Positions 9,312 through 18,533 of a stretch of DNA of 64,000 bases are shown piece by piece. Origin of the DNA: Uliginosibacterium gangwonense DSM 18521 (GTDB lineage Bacteria; Pseudomonadota; Gammaproteobacteria; Burkholderiales; Rhodocyclaceae); assembly GCF_000373965.1 (NCBI RefSeq), contig NZ_KB892842.1:32702-96701 (forward strand), written 5' to 3'. The notes beneath the pieces were generated by a model. The model ran no database searches and was not told the DNA's origin. It saw only the letters and a list, made by a program, of their open reading frames with translations. A program made the position numbers and the translations under genes. How positions within the stretch are numbered: position 1 is the stretch's first letter; each line of letters starts with the position of its first letter.

Positions 9312-10940
9312 ATGAACCCTGCTCCGATTTGCTACCTGGATTCACTCAGCCTACGCAGCCAACTGTCTGACGGTGCCGAAATCGCACTTATTGACGTGCG
9401 TGAACCCGGCCAATACGGTGAAGGCCACCCCTTTCTCGCTGTCAACTTGCCTTACAGCCGTCTCGAACTTGATGCAATTCGGTTATTACCACGTCTTGAC
9501 GTTCGGATTGTTCTGATAGACGCTGATGACGGTGTAGCCCAGCGTGCCCATGCTCGTCTTACTGCAGCCGGGTACGGCAATCTAGCCGTGCTAACAGGGG
9601 GGGCTCCAGCTTGGCCTGCTTCGGGCTGTGCGCTGTTCAAGGGCGTCAATGTACCCTCAAAGACCTTTGGCGAGTTGGTCGAGCAGATCTGTCACACCCC
9701 GCATTTGTCCGCGATCGAACTACAAGGCCGGCTGCTTGCCAATGAGCCTGTGCTACTCGTCGATGGACGCACCCCGGCAGAACACCGCAAGATGACCTTA
9801 CCCGGCGCGTTGCCTATACCCAACGGTGAACTTGCCCTGCGCATACCGGCCCTGCTCACCGACACCTCCACCCCAGTCGTCATCCATTGCGCGGGCCGCA
9901 CACGCAGCATCATTGGCGCTCAGACCCTACGCCACCTCGGCTTGACCAATCCGGTACTTGCACTTGAAAATGGCACACAGGGCTGGCGTCTTGCCGGACT
10001 CGATCTGGAACACGACAGCCCACGCACCCTGCCGCCAAAGCAGCAGAGCCAGTTAAAAGAAGCGGCACGCCATTTTGCTGCGAGAGCCGGAGCGCCTGAA
10101 CTCGATACAGCCAGTGCCCAGGCTTGGCTGGATGATCGATACCGCAGCACATATGTGTTCGACATCCGTAGCGCCAAAGAGTACGAAGCAGGCACGCTAC
10201 CAGGCGCTTTGCACGCACCAGGCGGACAACTGATACAGGCAACGGATCAGTACGTTGCTGTGCGCCACGCACGCATCCTCGTTCTTGATGACGAAGGCGT
10301 ACGTGCCCCAACCGTGGCCGCTTGGCTACGTCAGCTGGGTTTCGAGTCTGCCACGCTAAGTCTTGGCATCCATGCGCCGCTGAAGATTTCCGCACGCAGT
10401 GCACCGTACCTGCCACCCCTGCCCTGGCAGCTTGATTCTGCAGAAATGCGCAGTTTGATTGAGGCTGGAGCCCGAATCATCGACCTACGGGCCAGTCTGG
10501 CCTACCGTGCTGCACATCTACAGGGCGCCCGATGGAGCATCCGTCCCCGTCTCGCCAAACATGCAGAGAATATGCCGATGTTGTTGATCGCGGATAATCC
10601 AGCGTTGGCGGCATTGGCTGTGCAAGACTTGCATGAGTCTGGTGCGATTGAGTCGTACATGGTTGATTGGCAGACAGTACTTGACTCCGGCCTGCCCATC
10701 GAGGCTTCACCCGATTTACCCTCTGACGATGACGCCATCGACTACCTCTTCTTTGTGCACGACCGTCACGACGGTAACCTTGATGCGGCACGACGCTACC
10801 TCGAATGGGAAACCGGTCTGATCAGCCAGTGCATGCCAAATGAGTTGGCTATTTTCAATCCATTACCGCCAGATCGGCCATCCTTTTCCACTCAGAACTT
10901 TTCCACTCAGAACAGCCACAGAGCCCATTCAACTCCATGA
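9312..10940 (+). CDS. Four-domain rhodanese-like sulfurtransferase
   Basis: The 542-residue protein has four consecutive rhodanese-like modules at about 10-108, 133-233, 265-352 and 378-460. Only the second carries the catalytic loop, IHCAGRTRS with Cys193. The matching places in modules 1, 3 and 4 (VLIDADDG, LVLDDEGV, LLIADNPA) have no cysteine and are probably structural. Rhodaneses move sulfane sulfur from donors such as thiosulfate or persulfides to thiols or cyanide. It is transcribed away from the amino acid importer operon. A 15-base tandem repeat near the 3' end encodes a doubled FSTQN. No signal peptide is seen, so it is likely cytoplasmic. Confidence 0.88.
   Translation: MNPAPICYLDSLSLRSQLSDGAEIALIDVREPGQYGEGHPFLAVNLPYSRLELDAIRLLPRLDVRIVLIDADDGVAQRAHARLTAAGYGNLAVLTGGAPAWPASGCALFKGVNVPSKTFGELVEQICHTPHLSAIELQGRLLANEPVLLVDGRTPAEHRKMTLPGALPIPNGELALRIPALLTDTSTPVVIHCAGRTRSIIGAQTLRHLGLTNPVLALENGTQGWRLAGLDLEHDSPRTLPPKQQSQLKEAARHFAARAGAPELDTASAQAWLDDRYRSTYVFDIRSAKEYEAGTLPGALHAPGGQLIQATDQYVAVRHARILVLDDEGVRAPTVAAWLRQLGFESATLSLGIHAPLKISARSAPYLPPLPWQLDSAEMRSLIEAGARIIDLRASLAYRAAHLQGARWSIRPRLAKHAENMPMLLIADNPALAALAVQDLHESGAIESYMVDWQTVLDSGLPIEASPDLPSDDDAIDYLFFVHDRHDGNLDAARRYLEWETGLISQCMPNELAIFNPLPPDRPSFSTQNFSTQNSHRAHSTP
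10884..10913 (+). repeat. Two-copy tandem 15-bp repeat inside the rhodanese gene
   Basis: The unit TTTTCCACTCAGAAC occurs twice without a gap (10884-10898 and 10899-10913). It stays in frame and encodes FSTQN twice in the C-terminal tail. A replication-slippage duplication is the simplest explanation. Confidence 0.9.
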
Positions 10941-11011
10941 AATGCACTGAGCAAGTCGAGATGCATCACTCGTGCTACAACACTGCACTCACGCCCGTTC
11001 TCTGAAAAAAC

Positions 11012-12649
11012 ATGACCCGTGGCATTATAGAATATGACGTCATTATCGTCGGTGCAGGCCCCGCAGGGCTGGCCGCTGCGATCCGCCTGCGCCAACTGGC
11101 TGCCTCAAGCGGTCGCGAGATTTCCGTTTGCGTACTTGAGAAAGGCGCCCAGATCGGTGCTCACATCCTCTCCGGCGCGGTGATCGACCCCATCGCACTG
11201 GACGAACTTCTACCAGATTGGCGCACACTCGGCGCACCGCTCAAAACCAAGGTCTGCGAGGATGAAGTCGTCTGGCTCAGCGCACAGCACGCCTTGCCCA
11301 TACCGCACTTTAGCCTGCCACCGCAGATTGACAATCGCGGACTCTACGTCGGTAGCCTCGGTGAGCTGTGCAGTTGGCTCGGCGCACAGGCCGAAACACT
11401 CGGCGTCGAGCTCTATCCAGGCTTCGCCGCTGCTGCGCCCTGCTACAACGAGGCAGGCGCGCTGATCGGTGTGCTCAGTGGCGACATGGGCCGCAATGCC
11501 GCTGGCGAAGAAAGCGCACGCTTTGAGCCCGGCATCGAGATCCGTGGCCGCTACACTTTGGTCGCCGAAGGGGCAGGCGGCTCACTCACGCGCGAACTCG
11601 AAACCCGCTATGGCCTGCGTGAAGGCATCGGCGAAAGTCACTACGGCTTGGGCATCAAGGAGTTGTGGCGGGTTCCGGCCCAACACCACCGCACTGGCAG
11701 TGTGGCCCACTTCCTTGGTTGGCCGCTGGGCCGGGAGGCCGGCGGTGGTGCCTTCCTCTATCAGTACGGTGAAGACCGGATCGCTCTGGGCCTCGTCACC
11801 CACTTTGGCTATCGCAACCCACAGCTCTCGCCCTTCGACGAGCTCCAGTGCCTCAAGACCCATCCCTGCATTGCTGCCCTGCTCACCGGTGGTGAGCGCC
11901 TGGGCTATGGCGCCCGCAGCATCAACGAAGGTGGCCTGCAGTCGCAGCCCCGCCTGAGCTTTCCGGGTGGCCTGCTGCTGGGCTGCGCGGCGGGCCTGCT
12001 CAATGTACTGCGCATCAAGGGTACGCACACCGCGATGAAGTCCGGCATGCTTGCTGCCGAAGCGGTAGCCGCTGCCCTGCAGGCCGGGCGTGGGCATGAC
12101 GAGCTGACTGATTTCCCAGCCGCCGTGGCCACCTCCTGGATCGGCCGTGAGCAGCGTGACACGCGCAACGTGAAGCCACTGCTCACGCGCTTCGGTACCG
12201 TGCTCGGCTCCCTGTTCTGCGGTGTCGAGATGTGGTTGCTGGCGCTCGGCCTGCGTCTGCCATGGACCTTGCGCCACCCAGCCCCGGCACGTAGCAAGAT
12301 GGCCGCCGCGTGCAACTACCCGCCACGCCCTCAACTGAAGCCGGATGGCGTGCTGACTTTCGACCGCAACAGCTCCCTGATGCTTGCCAACATCAGCCAC
12401 GAACACGACCAGCCTCCCCATCTGCGACGCCGGAACACCCCGACCCAGGAAACCGCGCGGGTCATCCGCTTCGCCGCGCCTGAAACCCGCTACTGCCCAG
12501 GCGGAGTGTACGAGCAGGAGGGCGACGCAGTGCGCATCACCAGCCAGAATTGTCTGCACTGCAAGGCCTGTGAGCTCCATGACCCCGAGCACAGCCTGCT
12601 CTGGCACCCGCCCGAAGGGAGAAGCGGACCACAGTACATTGGCATGTAA
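11012..12649 (+). CDS. Electron transfer flavoprotein-ubiquinone oxidoreductase
   Basis: The 545-residue inner-membrane flavoprotein passes electrons from reduced ETF to ubiquinone. It has an N-terminal FAD dinucleotide fold (DVIIVGAGPAGLAAA, about 9-23), the central quinone-binding region, and a C-terminal 4Fe-4S ferredoxin-like part with Cys at about 495, 514, 517 and 520 (CPGGVYE and NCLHCKAC). Length is normal for ETF-QO. No ETF subunits or acyl-CoA dehydrogenase are in the window, so its partner is elsewhere. It could serve an acyl-CoA dehydrogenase acting on a product of the methionine pathway below; this is inference. Confidence 0.93.
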   Translation: MTRGIIEYDVIIVGAGPAGLAAAIRLRQLAASSGREISVCVLEKGAQIGAHILSGAVIDPIALDELLPDWRTLGAPLKTKVCEDEVVWLSAQHALPIPHFSLPPQIDNRGLYVGSLGELCSWLGAQAETLGVELYPGFAAAAPCYNEAGALIGVLSGDMGRNAAGEESARFEPGIEIRGRYTLVAEGAGGSLTRELETRYGLREGIGESHYGLGIKELWRVPAQHHRTGSVAHFLGWPLGREAGGGAFLYQYGEDRIALGLVTHFGYRNPQLSPFDELQCLKTHPCIAALLTGGERLGYGARSINEGGLQSQPRLSFPGGLLLGCAAGLLNVLRIKGTHTAMKSGMLAAEAVAAALQAGRGHDELTDFPAAVATSWIGREQRDTRNVKPLLTRFGTVLGSLFCGVEMWLLALGLRLPWTLRHPAPARSKMAAACNYPPRPQLKPDGVLTFDRNSSLMLANISHEHDQPPHLRRRNTPTQETARVIRFAAPETRYCPGGVYEQEGDAVRITSQNCLHCKACELHDPEHSLLWHPPEGRSGPQYIGM

Positions 12650-12673
12650 ACCTCGATACCGGAGTGGGCCGCG

Positions 12674-12724
12674 CTGAAGTGCGTGAGGCAAGCACAAGCA
12701 CAAGCACAAGCACAAGCACTTCAG
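12674..12724. terminator. Stem-loop with hexamer repeat between convergent genes
   Basis: The perfect 9-bp arms CTGAAGTGC (12674-12682) and GCACTTCAG (12716-12724) flank a loop of 33 bases. The loop is mostly an AGCACA hexamer repeated about four times (12691-12716). It lies between the 3' ends of ETF-QO and the rhamnogalacturonan lyase. A bidirectional transcription end is the likely role, though there is no strong T-run. Confidence 0.5.
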
Positions 12725-12728
12725 TAGT

Positions 12729-14711
12729 TTAGCGCGTGCGAATCCGGGGCTTGGGCGGCGTATCCATTCCGTAACCCAGGTAATAATCAACCAGAGTCGA
12801 TTGAAGGTATCCACGCACGGTAAGGCTCAATCTATACTCTGGATTATGGGTCAGTGTGTAGAGGCGCTTGCTGCTGGGCGTGGGGGTACTGTAGAGCCGC
12901 AAGGCTGTGCGGTCTTTGGTTTCAAGGAGAATCTCCTCGCGCCAGTCTCCCAGAATGTCGCCATAGAACGGAGGCGCAGCCCGCCAGGACAGGATCACGT
13001 CGCTCGGGTCAAAGAGGTGCTTGACAGATTCCGTGGCTGGGTCCCATTTCCCAACGTAGGCCGCACCCTGTTGCGTACCATCAAGCAGTTCGGATCCTTC
13101 ATCACCATCCCACCATATCCGGAAATTGGCACCCGGGGCTTTATAGGTCAGTCGAGTACCCTTCACATTGAAGAGGCCGGATGAGGGGAGCGCAGGATCG
13201 GTAAGACTGGTCCAAAACTCGTAACCGGGATGGTTCGGGTCGATATCTGCAGCCGTACCCCGAGCAACGTCATAGGCTACTTCGGTCACATAGGGCGGAT
13301 GCTGGCCGGTGATCAGACGGGTGCCAGACGAAGCATCATAGAAATACCACGGGAATTTGCTCCATATCCCCAACTCGGACTGCTGGATGCCGAAACCTTC
13401 GAGGCCCGCATGCGAGGGGTCGAACTCACCGATCTGAAAACGATCACCGTGACCCACGCCATCAATCACGTAACGCAACGTGCCATCGCTGTTGAGGGCA
13501 TAATTGCCGCCGATGAACTCGTCCTTGCCATCGCCATCGAGGTCGACCACGCGTATCTGGTGGAAACGCTCTGGCGCGGTGGTGACGGTTTTCTCGTTGT
13601 CGGCAAACCATTTCCAGCGATTGCTAAGTTTCTTGCCATCAAAGTCCCATGCTGCAACCATGAAATGGAAGACCCCTTTCTTGGCAGGCAGGCCACGTGC
13701 AGTGAGCTGGGTCACCAAGCTGGGTCGAATACCATCCAGGTAAGCGATACCAAATTGCCCTCCTACCGGTCCATGCTCAAGCATGTCGGTAATTTGGTTG
13801 CGGGTGATCTCGGTGCCTGTGCTGCCACGGATGACCGAGATAAACTGATCGGTCGCACCACTGGATGCGATCACAGTACCATCGGCATAGGTAGTACCGG
13901 TTGCAGTGCGAACCAGCACTTCGGCCTTGCCATCTCCGTCCAAATCGAACACGGTCACCATATCATCGTTTCGATAACCGGCGATGTTACCGTAGCCGCT
14001 GATCGAAGCCGGAGGTGAATCGTTGGCACCAATGCCGGGGGCCTGGGTATAGGAATTAACACCCATGTTCACACGCCAGAGGAAGCCACGCTCCAGCGAG
14101 TATGCTTCCACGAAGCAAGGCTTACCTGCCTTGTCGCTGTATGGCAAACGGGAAACAACAAACTCATAGCGCCCATCGCCATCAAGATCAGCCGGCCATG
14201 CATGCTGAACATAATAATCAGCCTGAACTCCACCCGGAACCTCCTTAAGGGGAATGTTCAGGTAGCCATCGTTCAGTTTCAATGCCGTACGACTTTTTGC
14301 AAGAAGACGATTGCCATCAACGATGGCCCGAACGGTATACTCCCCTGACCCCGGACTTTCATCAAGGTAGTTGGTGCGGTCAGCGATAGGTTTGGCGTTG
14401 AGCAGCTTGCCATCCTTGTAAACGTTGAACGCAATATTGTTACCGTATTCGGTGCCTAAAAGTCTCCACGAAATAAGAGAACCTGTGCCGGATGGCACCG
14501 CAATCAGGCCACGATCCAGCTGCTCTACAACGCGTCCCGAAGAATTCTGGTAGGCGGACGAAACCTCGATTTCATCCACTTCATTCACGATGTATTGATT
14601 GCTGTCTAAGTTGGACTGTGTGTCGCCGGATTTGCCACCACCGCACGCTACCAGAGCAAGCGTAAGCCCCAGTACGCTGGTCAGCGCTGTGTATTTGTAC
14701 CGATTATTCAT
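12729..14711 (-). CDS. Rhamnogalacturonan lyase, polysaccharide lyase family 11, lipoprotein
   Basis: This 660-residue exported protein has a lipobox LVAC with Cys23 and a low-complexity linker, then an N-terminal beta domain (about 45-140) and an eight-bladed propeller. The propeller has repeated calcium-binding loops of the DLDGDGRYEF, DLDGDGKAEV and DLDGDGKDEF type. These are hallmarks of PL11 enzymes, which cleave the rhamnose-galacturonic acid backbone of pectin by beta-elimination. The lipid anchor would hold it at the outer membrane. It is the second gene of a two-gene operon with the lipoprotein at 14792-15616. Nothing links it to the sulfur genes around it. Confidence 0.92.
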   Translation of the reverse strand: MNNRYKYTALTSVLGLTLALVACGGGKSGDTQSNLDSNQYIVNEVDEIEVSSAYQNSSGRVVEQLDRGLIAVPSGTGSLISWRLLGTEYGNNIAFNVYKDGKLLNAKPIADRTNYLDESPGSGEYTVRAIVDGNRLLAKSRTALKLNDGYLNIPLKEVPGGVQADYYVQHAWPADLDGDGRYEFVVSRLPYSDKAGKPCFVEAYSLERGFLWRVNMGVNSYTQAPGIGANDSPPASISGYGNIAGYRNDDMVTVFDLDGDGKAEVLVRTATGTTYADGTVIASSGATDQFISVIRGSTGTEITRNQITDMLEHGPVGGQFGIAYLDGIRPSLVTQLTARGLPAKKGVFHFMVAAWDFDGKKLSNRWKWFADNEKTVTTAPERFHQIRVVDLDGDGKDEFIGGNYALNSDGTLRYVIDGVGHGDRFQIGEFDPSHAGLEGFGIQQSELGIWSKFPWYFYDASSGTRLITGQHPPYVTEVAYDVARGTAADIDPNHPGYEFWTSLTDPALPSSGLFNVKGTRLTYKAPGANFRIWWDGDEGSELLDGTQQGAAYVGKWDPATESVKHLFDPSDVILSWRAAPPFYGDILGDWREEILLETKDRTALRLYSTPTPSSKRLYTLTHNPEYRLSLTVRGYLQSTLVDYYLGYGMDTPPKPRIRTR

Positions 14712-14791
14712 TTTCGGAACCGTTCATGACGGCAAGTGCCAATGTGGATTTCTCCTGCTACGCAACTTGCCCGATTGAGAAGAAGTGCCAA

Positions 14792-15616
14792 TCAGAGGCG
14801 AACCACAGAGAAGTGCGACAGTTGCCAGTGACTGACGGTGGTGCGAAAACCGAACCATCCGGAAAGAAAAGGTGCAGCATCTTCATAGCTGAAGATAAGC
14901 ACATCATTGGCATACCACTTGAGGGTTGCCTTGTCGCCAGCTGTTGCTACACGCGACACCACGCGTACACTCACCGGCGTATTGGCCGTAAGCGAAGTTG
15001 CAGGGGTCATGGCCCCGGCCTTGTCATCGTCTGTCCGACTGGCAGCTGTGGCGTAGCCGGTAATCTGCGGGCGTAGTGCTGTGCCATCGTAGCGGCGCAG
15101 GCGGGTAGTGGTATTGCCGTTGGCCCCAAACCCCACGTAATACAAGGCGAGCGGATTGTATGACGCAAGCTTTCCATCCAGATTCAGGTGGGTTGGATCC
15201 GGATCAGAGCCTGTCGGCACAGTAGCATTCCAGAACATGTTCAGATCCGATATCCGGTCTGTATAGGTTTTAGTACCGACCGTCACCGTGTAGGGAATCG
15301 GTGTGGCGGTGAAACGGATTTCGTAATCGCCGGATAACTTCTGCTTGAACCACAAGGTGGCGCCAGCCGGCTGCACAATATCGAGTACTCCGTTGGTCAC
15401 GCTCACCGTGCCTGACGCATTCTCCTGCTCGACTTTCCAGAGCGAGAGATCCTTGGTGAAATCGTCAGAAGCCAATACTACGGAGGTCGGACTGGATACG
15501 CTTGACGATTCTGGGACACTATCACCCCCTCCACACGCTGAAAGCCCCATGAGCATAAAGACGGAAACAAAAATGCCGACAAGGTCGGCACGCGCTTGAG
15601 AAGGATATTGCCTCAT
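14792..15616 (-). CDS. Lipoprotein with concanavalin-like domain, probably pectin-related
   Basis: The 274-residue protein has a signal peptide with lipobox LSAC (Cys28) and a Ser/Pro-rich linker. The beta-rich domain begins at SDDFTKDLSLWKVEQE and ends in KWYANDVLIFSYEDAAPFLSGWFGFRTT, a layout typical of concanavalin-like carbohydrate-active folds. It recalls the DUF6250-type domain that I remember being found next to rhamnogalacturonan lyases, but this is from memory and not checked. It is upstream of, and 80 bases from, the PL11 gene on the same strand, so they are likely cotranscribed. A pectin-binding or accessory lyase role is inferred. Confidence 0.65.
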   Translation of the reverse strand: MRQYPSQARADLVGIFVSVFMLMGLSACGGGDSVPESSSVSSPTSVVLASDDFTKDLSLWKVEQENASGTVSVTNGVLDIVQPAGATLWFKQKLSGDYEIRFTATPIPYTVTVGTKTYTDRISDLNMFWNATVPTGSDPDPTHLNLDGKLASYNPLALYYVGFGANGNTTTRLRRYDGTALRPQITGYATAASRTDDDKAGAMTPATSLTANTPVSVRVVSRVATAGDKATLKWYANDVLIFSYEDAAPFLSGWFGFRTTVSHWQLSHFSVVRL

Positions 15617-15724
15617 TGCAGGTCCCTATTTGATTGTTTTCCAGTTTTAAATCGCCTTGAAGGCAATTGGATACTAAATAATTAGCAGCACAATCCGAAC
15701 AAACCTATATTCATGTCTTTATCA

Positions 15725-15758
15725 TTTCCTATAGAATATGCATATACTATAAAGGAAA
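15725..15758. promoter_or_regulatory. Extended dyad in the lipoprotein / sugar-ABC divergent promoter
   Basis: The core palindrome ATATGCATAT (15736-15745) is flanked by TATAG (15730-15734) and CTATA (15747-15751), and further out by TTTCC (15725-15729) and GGAAA (15754-15758). The arms pair almost throughout a 34-base site. It lies about 140 bases before the start of the sugar-type ATPase gene. It is a strong operator candidate for the methylthioribose operon. Confidence 0.6.
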
Positions 15759-15894
15759 ACTATTTTGATTGGCTTGTTCCATAAATCGTCAGATTTCGCT
15801 AAAAAAGCCAACAACCTTATGAACTACGCCCACAACACCTTCTTTTTGTGAATTAGATAATAGATTTTTCGTCTTTGTCAGCCGGAATCACTCA

Positions 15895-17454
15895 ATGCTA
15901 AGTTGGCGTTCTGCCATGCCAATAAGCACTGTGATGAGCGATATCAGCCAAACACCCCCCGTTCTTCAATTGCGTCAAATCCATAAGCGTTTTGGTGCAA
16001 CAGTTGCTTTGGCGGGTGTCGACCTGAGCATTCACGCAGGTGAAATCGTGGCGCTCATGGGGGCAAATGGCGCGGGAAAATCCACACTGGTCAAAGTGAT
16101 ATCGGGCGCGCATCAGCCTGATGCAGGGGATGTCTTTGTTCGGGGGATGCGCGTCTCTTTCAAAAGCCCACGCACCTCATTCTCCAACGGCATCGTAACG
16201 GTCTATCAGAACACCAACCTGCTTGGGGTGCCGGGGCTGAGCATTGCAGAAAATCTTTTGCTGGATCAGCATTGCGGGGGCAGAAGTCGAATCTGGCAGA
16301 CCCGCATAGCAATCCACAAAGAGGCCAAACGCATTGCCGATGCGCTGGATCTTCACCTTGATCTGGAAGCCGACTTCCTCTCGCTGACACCCGCCGAACG
16401 GCAACTGCTGGCCCTTGCACGCGCCTTGCATACTCAGGCGCAATTGGTCATTCTGGATGAGCCAACCGCAAGCCTGTCTCAGCGCGAATCCGCCATCTTG
16501 TTTGCTGCGATTGATCGCTTGCGCCAACAAGGTGTCGCCATCTTGTATGTCTCCCATCGCCTCGAAGATCTACGCAAGATAGCAGATCGTGCAGTAGTGA
16601 TCAGAAATGGACGTGTTGCCGCAGAATTTAGCGCGCCGCTGGATCTCAACGCAGCGGTGCAAGCTATGATGGGCAGTGCCCTACATCTGCCAGCGCCACG
16701 CGCACAGCATTTCGATGTACCGGTGCTGCAGATCCGCAATCTGCGGCTAACACCCTCCTCCACTGCGTTCGATCTATCCGTACATGACGGAGAAATCGTC
16801 GTCGTCACTGGTAACCTGGGCTCAGGCAAGACACGTCTGCTCAAAACACTGTTCGGGCTTATGCCAGTGATTCAAGGCGAAATCACTCTGGATGGGCACG
16901 CCTGGCATCCCGCCACTCCCCGTGATGCAATCCGTGATGGCGTGTTCATGGCGGGCGAAGATAGATGGAAAACCAGCTTTCTTCCTCAGGATAGCCTGGG
17001 CGCAAGCATTGCAGATGTGATTGCTTTTCCGCACCTGGATCGGCTTTTCCCCCACGGCTTGATCCGGCAAAAGGCCATCGACGAAATTGCGGATCAGCAG
17101 ATCAGGGCGCTGGGAATTCGCTGCACTGGCGGGCAGGACAAACCGGAACAACTCTCTGGTGGCAATCAGCAAAAGGTGGTGGTGGCCCGATGGCAGAGCC
17201 AACCCTCACGCCTATTGTTACTTGACGAGCCGTTTCAGGGTGTAGATGTAGGGGCTCGCCAGGACCTGATCACCGCAATTCGAAAGCGCAAGAGTGGTGC
17301 AACCTTGATTGCCACCAGCGACCTGGAGGAAGCGCTTGAGGTAGGCGACCGGATCATCGTCCTGAAAAACCACGAAGTCATATCGGGTATTTCATCAACA
17401 GGGTCTCAATCTTTGCTGTCGATTCTGAGCTTTCTTGAGGAAAAAGCAGCATGA
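15895..17454 (+). CDS. Sugar ABC transporter ATPase (RbsA type), probable methylthioribose importer
   Basis: The 519-residue protein has two fused ATPase halves, as in RbsA. The first has Walker A GANGAGKST and a degenerate signature (LTPAERQLLALARAL). The second has GNLGSGKT, the proper signature LSGGNQQKVVVARW and LLLDEPFQGVDVG. Asymmetry of this kind is common in the family. It overlaps the permease gene by four bases. Because the operon continues into mtnBDC, the likely substrate is 5-methylthioribose rather than ribose. In-frame ATGs at 15916 and 15934 are other possible starts. Confidence 0.88.
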   Translation: MLSWRSAMPISTVMSDISQTPPVLQLRQIHKRFGATVALAGVDLSIHAGEIVALMGANGAGKSTLVKVISGAHQPDAGDVFVRGMRVSFKSPRTSFSNGIVTVYQNTNLLGVPGLSIAENLLLDQHCGGRSRIWQTRIAIHKEAKRIADALDLHLDLEADFLSLTPAERQLLALARALHTQAQLVILDEPTASLSQRESAILFAAIDRLRQQGVAILYVSHRLEDLRKIADRAVVIRNGRVAAEFSAPLDLNAAVQAMMGSALHLPAPRAQHFDVPVLQIRNLRLTPSSTAFDLSVHDGEIVVVTGNLGSGKTRLLKTLFGLMPVIQGEITLDGHAWHPATPRDAIRDGVFMAGEDRWKTSFLPQDSLGASIADVIAFPHLDRLFPHGLIRQKAIDEIADQQIRALGIRCTGGQDKPEQLSGGNQQKVVVARWQSQPSRLLLLDEPFQGVDVGARQDLITAIRKRKSGATLIATSDLEEALEVGDRIIVLKNHEVISGISSTGSQSLLSILSFLEEKAA

Positions 17455-18470
17455 GCCTATCTCTGGACATTCCACAAGCCGCACAACCCAAACGTAATAT
17501 CTCAGCTGAGCTCAGGCGTCACGTTCTATTTGTTGTATTGGCAATACTTGTATGCGGATTTACCTGGGCTCAGCCTGCATTCATTCGCCCAGCCAACCTG
17601 CTCTCGATCCTTCAATCCAGTTCGGTCAATACCTTGTTGGGATTGGCCGTTACCATCACCCTCATCACGGGTGGTTTTGACCTTGCCATTGGTGCGACTG
17701 CCAGCACCACGCTGATTGCAACCAGCTACATGATGGTGGTATGGCAATGGGGCACCGTACCCACGGTTATCGCAGGGCTGTTGCTGGGTGCGGCGATCGG
17801 GCTCTTCAACGCCTATCTTACCGTGCGCCTACGCATCCCGGATTTGCTCGCCACGCTGGGCACCATGTTCTTGCTGACCGGAATTCAGCTTATTCCCAGT
17901 GCAGGCCAATCCATCAGCAGCGGATTCGTGCTTCCAGATGGCGATGTGGCTCAAGGCGCTTTTACGCAGACCTTCCTGGCCTTGGGCCGGGGCCACATCG
18001 CGGGCATTCCTGTACCAGTCATCATCATTGCATGCATTGCAGCCGGATTGTGGCTACTTATGCAACGCACCCGATGGGGACGGGTTTTCTATGCTACAGG
18101 CGGAAACGAGGAAGCCGCTAGACTGGCAGGCGCTCCGACAGTACGCTATCGCACACTGGCCTATGTTCTCTCAGGCACTCTCTCCGCACTGGCGGGGATT
18201 TTTATTGCCGCGCGCGTCGGGCGTGGCGACGTATCCGGAGGCGCTTCGTTACTCCTTGACAGCATCAGCGCGACGCTGATCGGCTATGCCGTACTCAATG
18301 CACGTCGCCCCAATATCGCGGGAACTGTGGTTGGAGCGGTGCTGGTGGGGGTGCTGCTCAACGGACTGACGATGTTAAACATCCCTTTCTACACGCAGGA
18401 TTTCGTCAAAGGTGCCGTGCTTGTTGCCGCCCTCGCTCTGACCTTTACACCCAGCACCCTGCACCACTAA
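17451..18470 (+). CDS. Sugar ABC transporter permease (RbsC type), probable methylthioribose importer
   Basis: This 339-residue inner-membrane protein has eight or more hydrophobic segments and the family motif TGGNEEAARLAGAPTVRYR in the cytoplasmic loop (about 209-227). The early segment GLAVTITLITGGFDLAIG matches the RbsC membrane core. It starts within the ATPase stop (ATGA overlap) and is followed after 63 bases by the binding protein. One RbsC-type permease would form a homodimer with the fused ATPase. Confidence 0.9.
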   Translation: MSLSLDIPQAAQPKRNISAELRRHVLFVVLAILVCGFTWAQPAFIRPANLLSILQSSSVNTLLGLAVTITLITGGFDLAIGATASTTLIATSYMMVVWQWGTVPTVIAGLLLGAAIGLFNAYLTVRLRIPDLLATLGTMFLLTGIQLIPSAGQSISSGFVLPDGDVAQGAFTQTFLALGRGHIAGIPVPVIIIACIAAGLWLLMQRTRWGRVFYATGGNEEAARLAGAPTVRYRTLAYVLSGTLSALAGIFIAARVGRGDVSGGASLLLDSISATLIGYAVLNARRPNIAGTVVGAVLVGVLLNGLTMLNIPFYTQDFVKGAVLVAALALTFTPSTLHH

Positions 18471-18533
18471 CTGTATTTGACCGCAAATTCTACCCAATAC
18501 ACATACAAAACGCCCAACATCGGAGATCAACAC

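Noticed and set aside
12691..12716. Short repeats that could hint at a CRISPR-like array
   Set aside because: The repeats are direct hexamers with no spacers; they form the loop of a hairpin.
11582..12814. Minus-strand frame of 410 residues opposite the ETF-QO gene
   Set aside because: It is a shadow frame in G+C-rich sequence; the plus-strand protein has all ETF-QO motifs.
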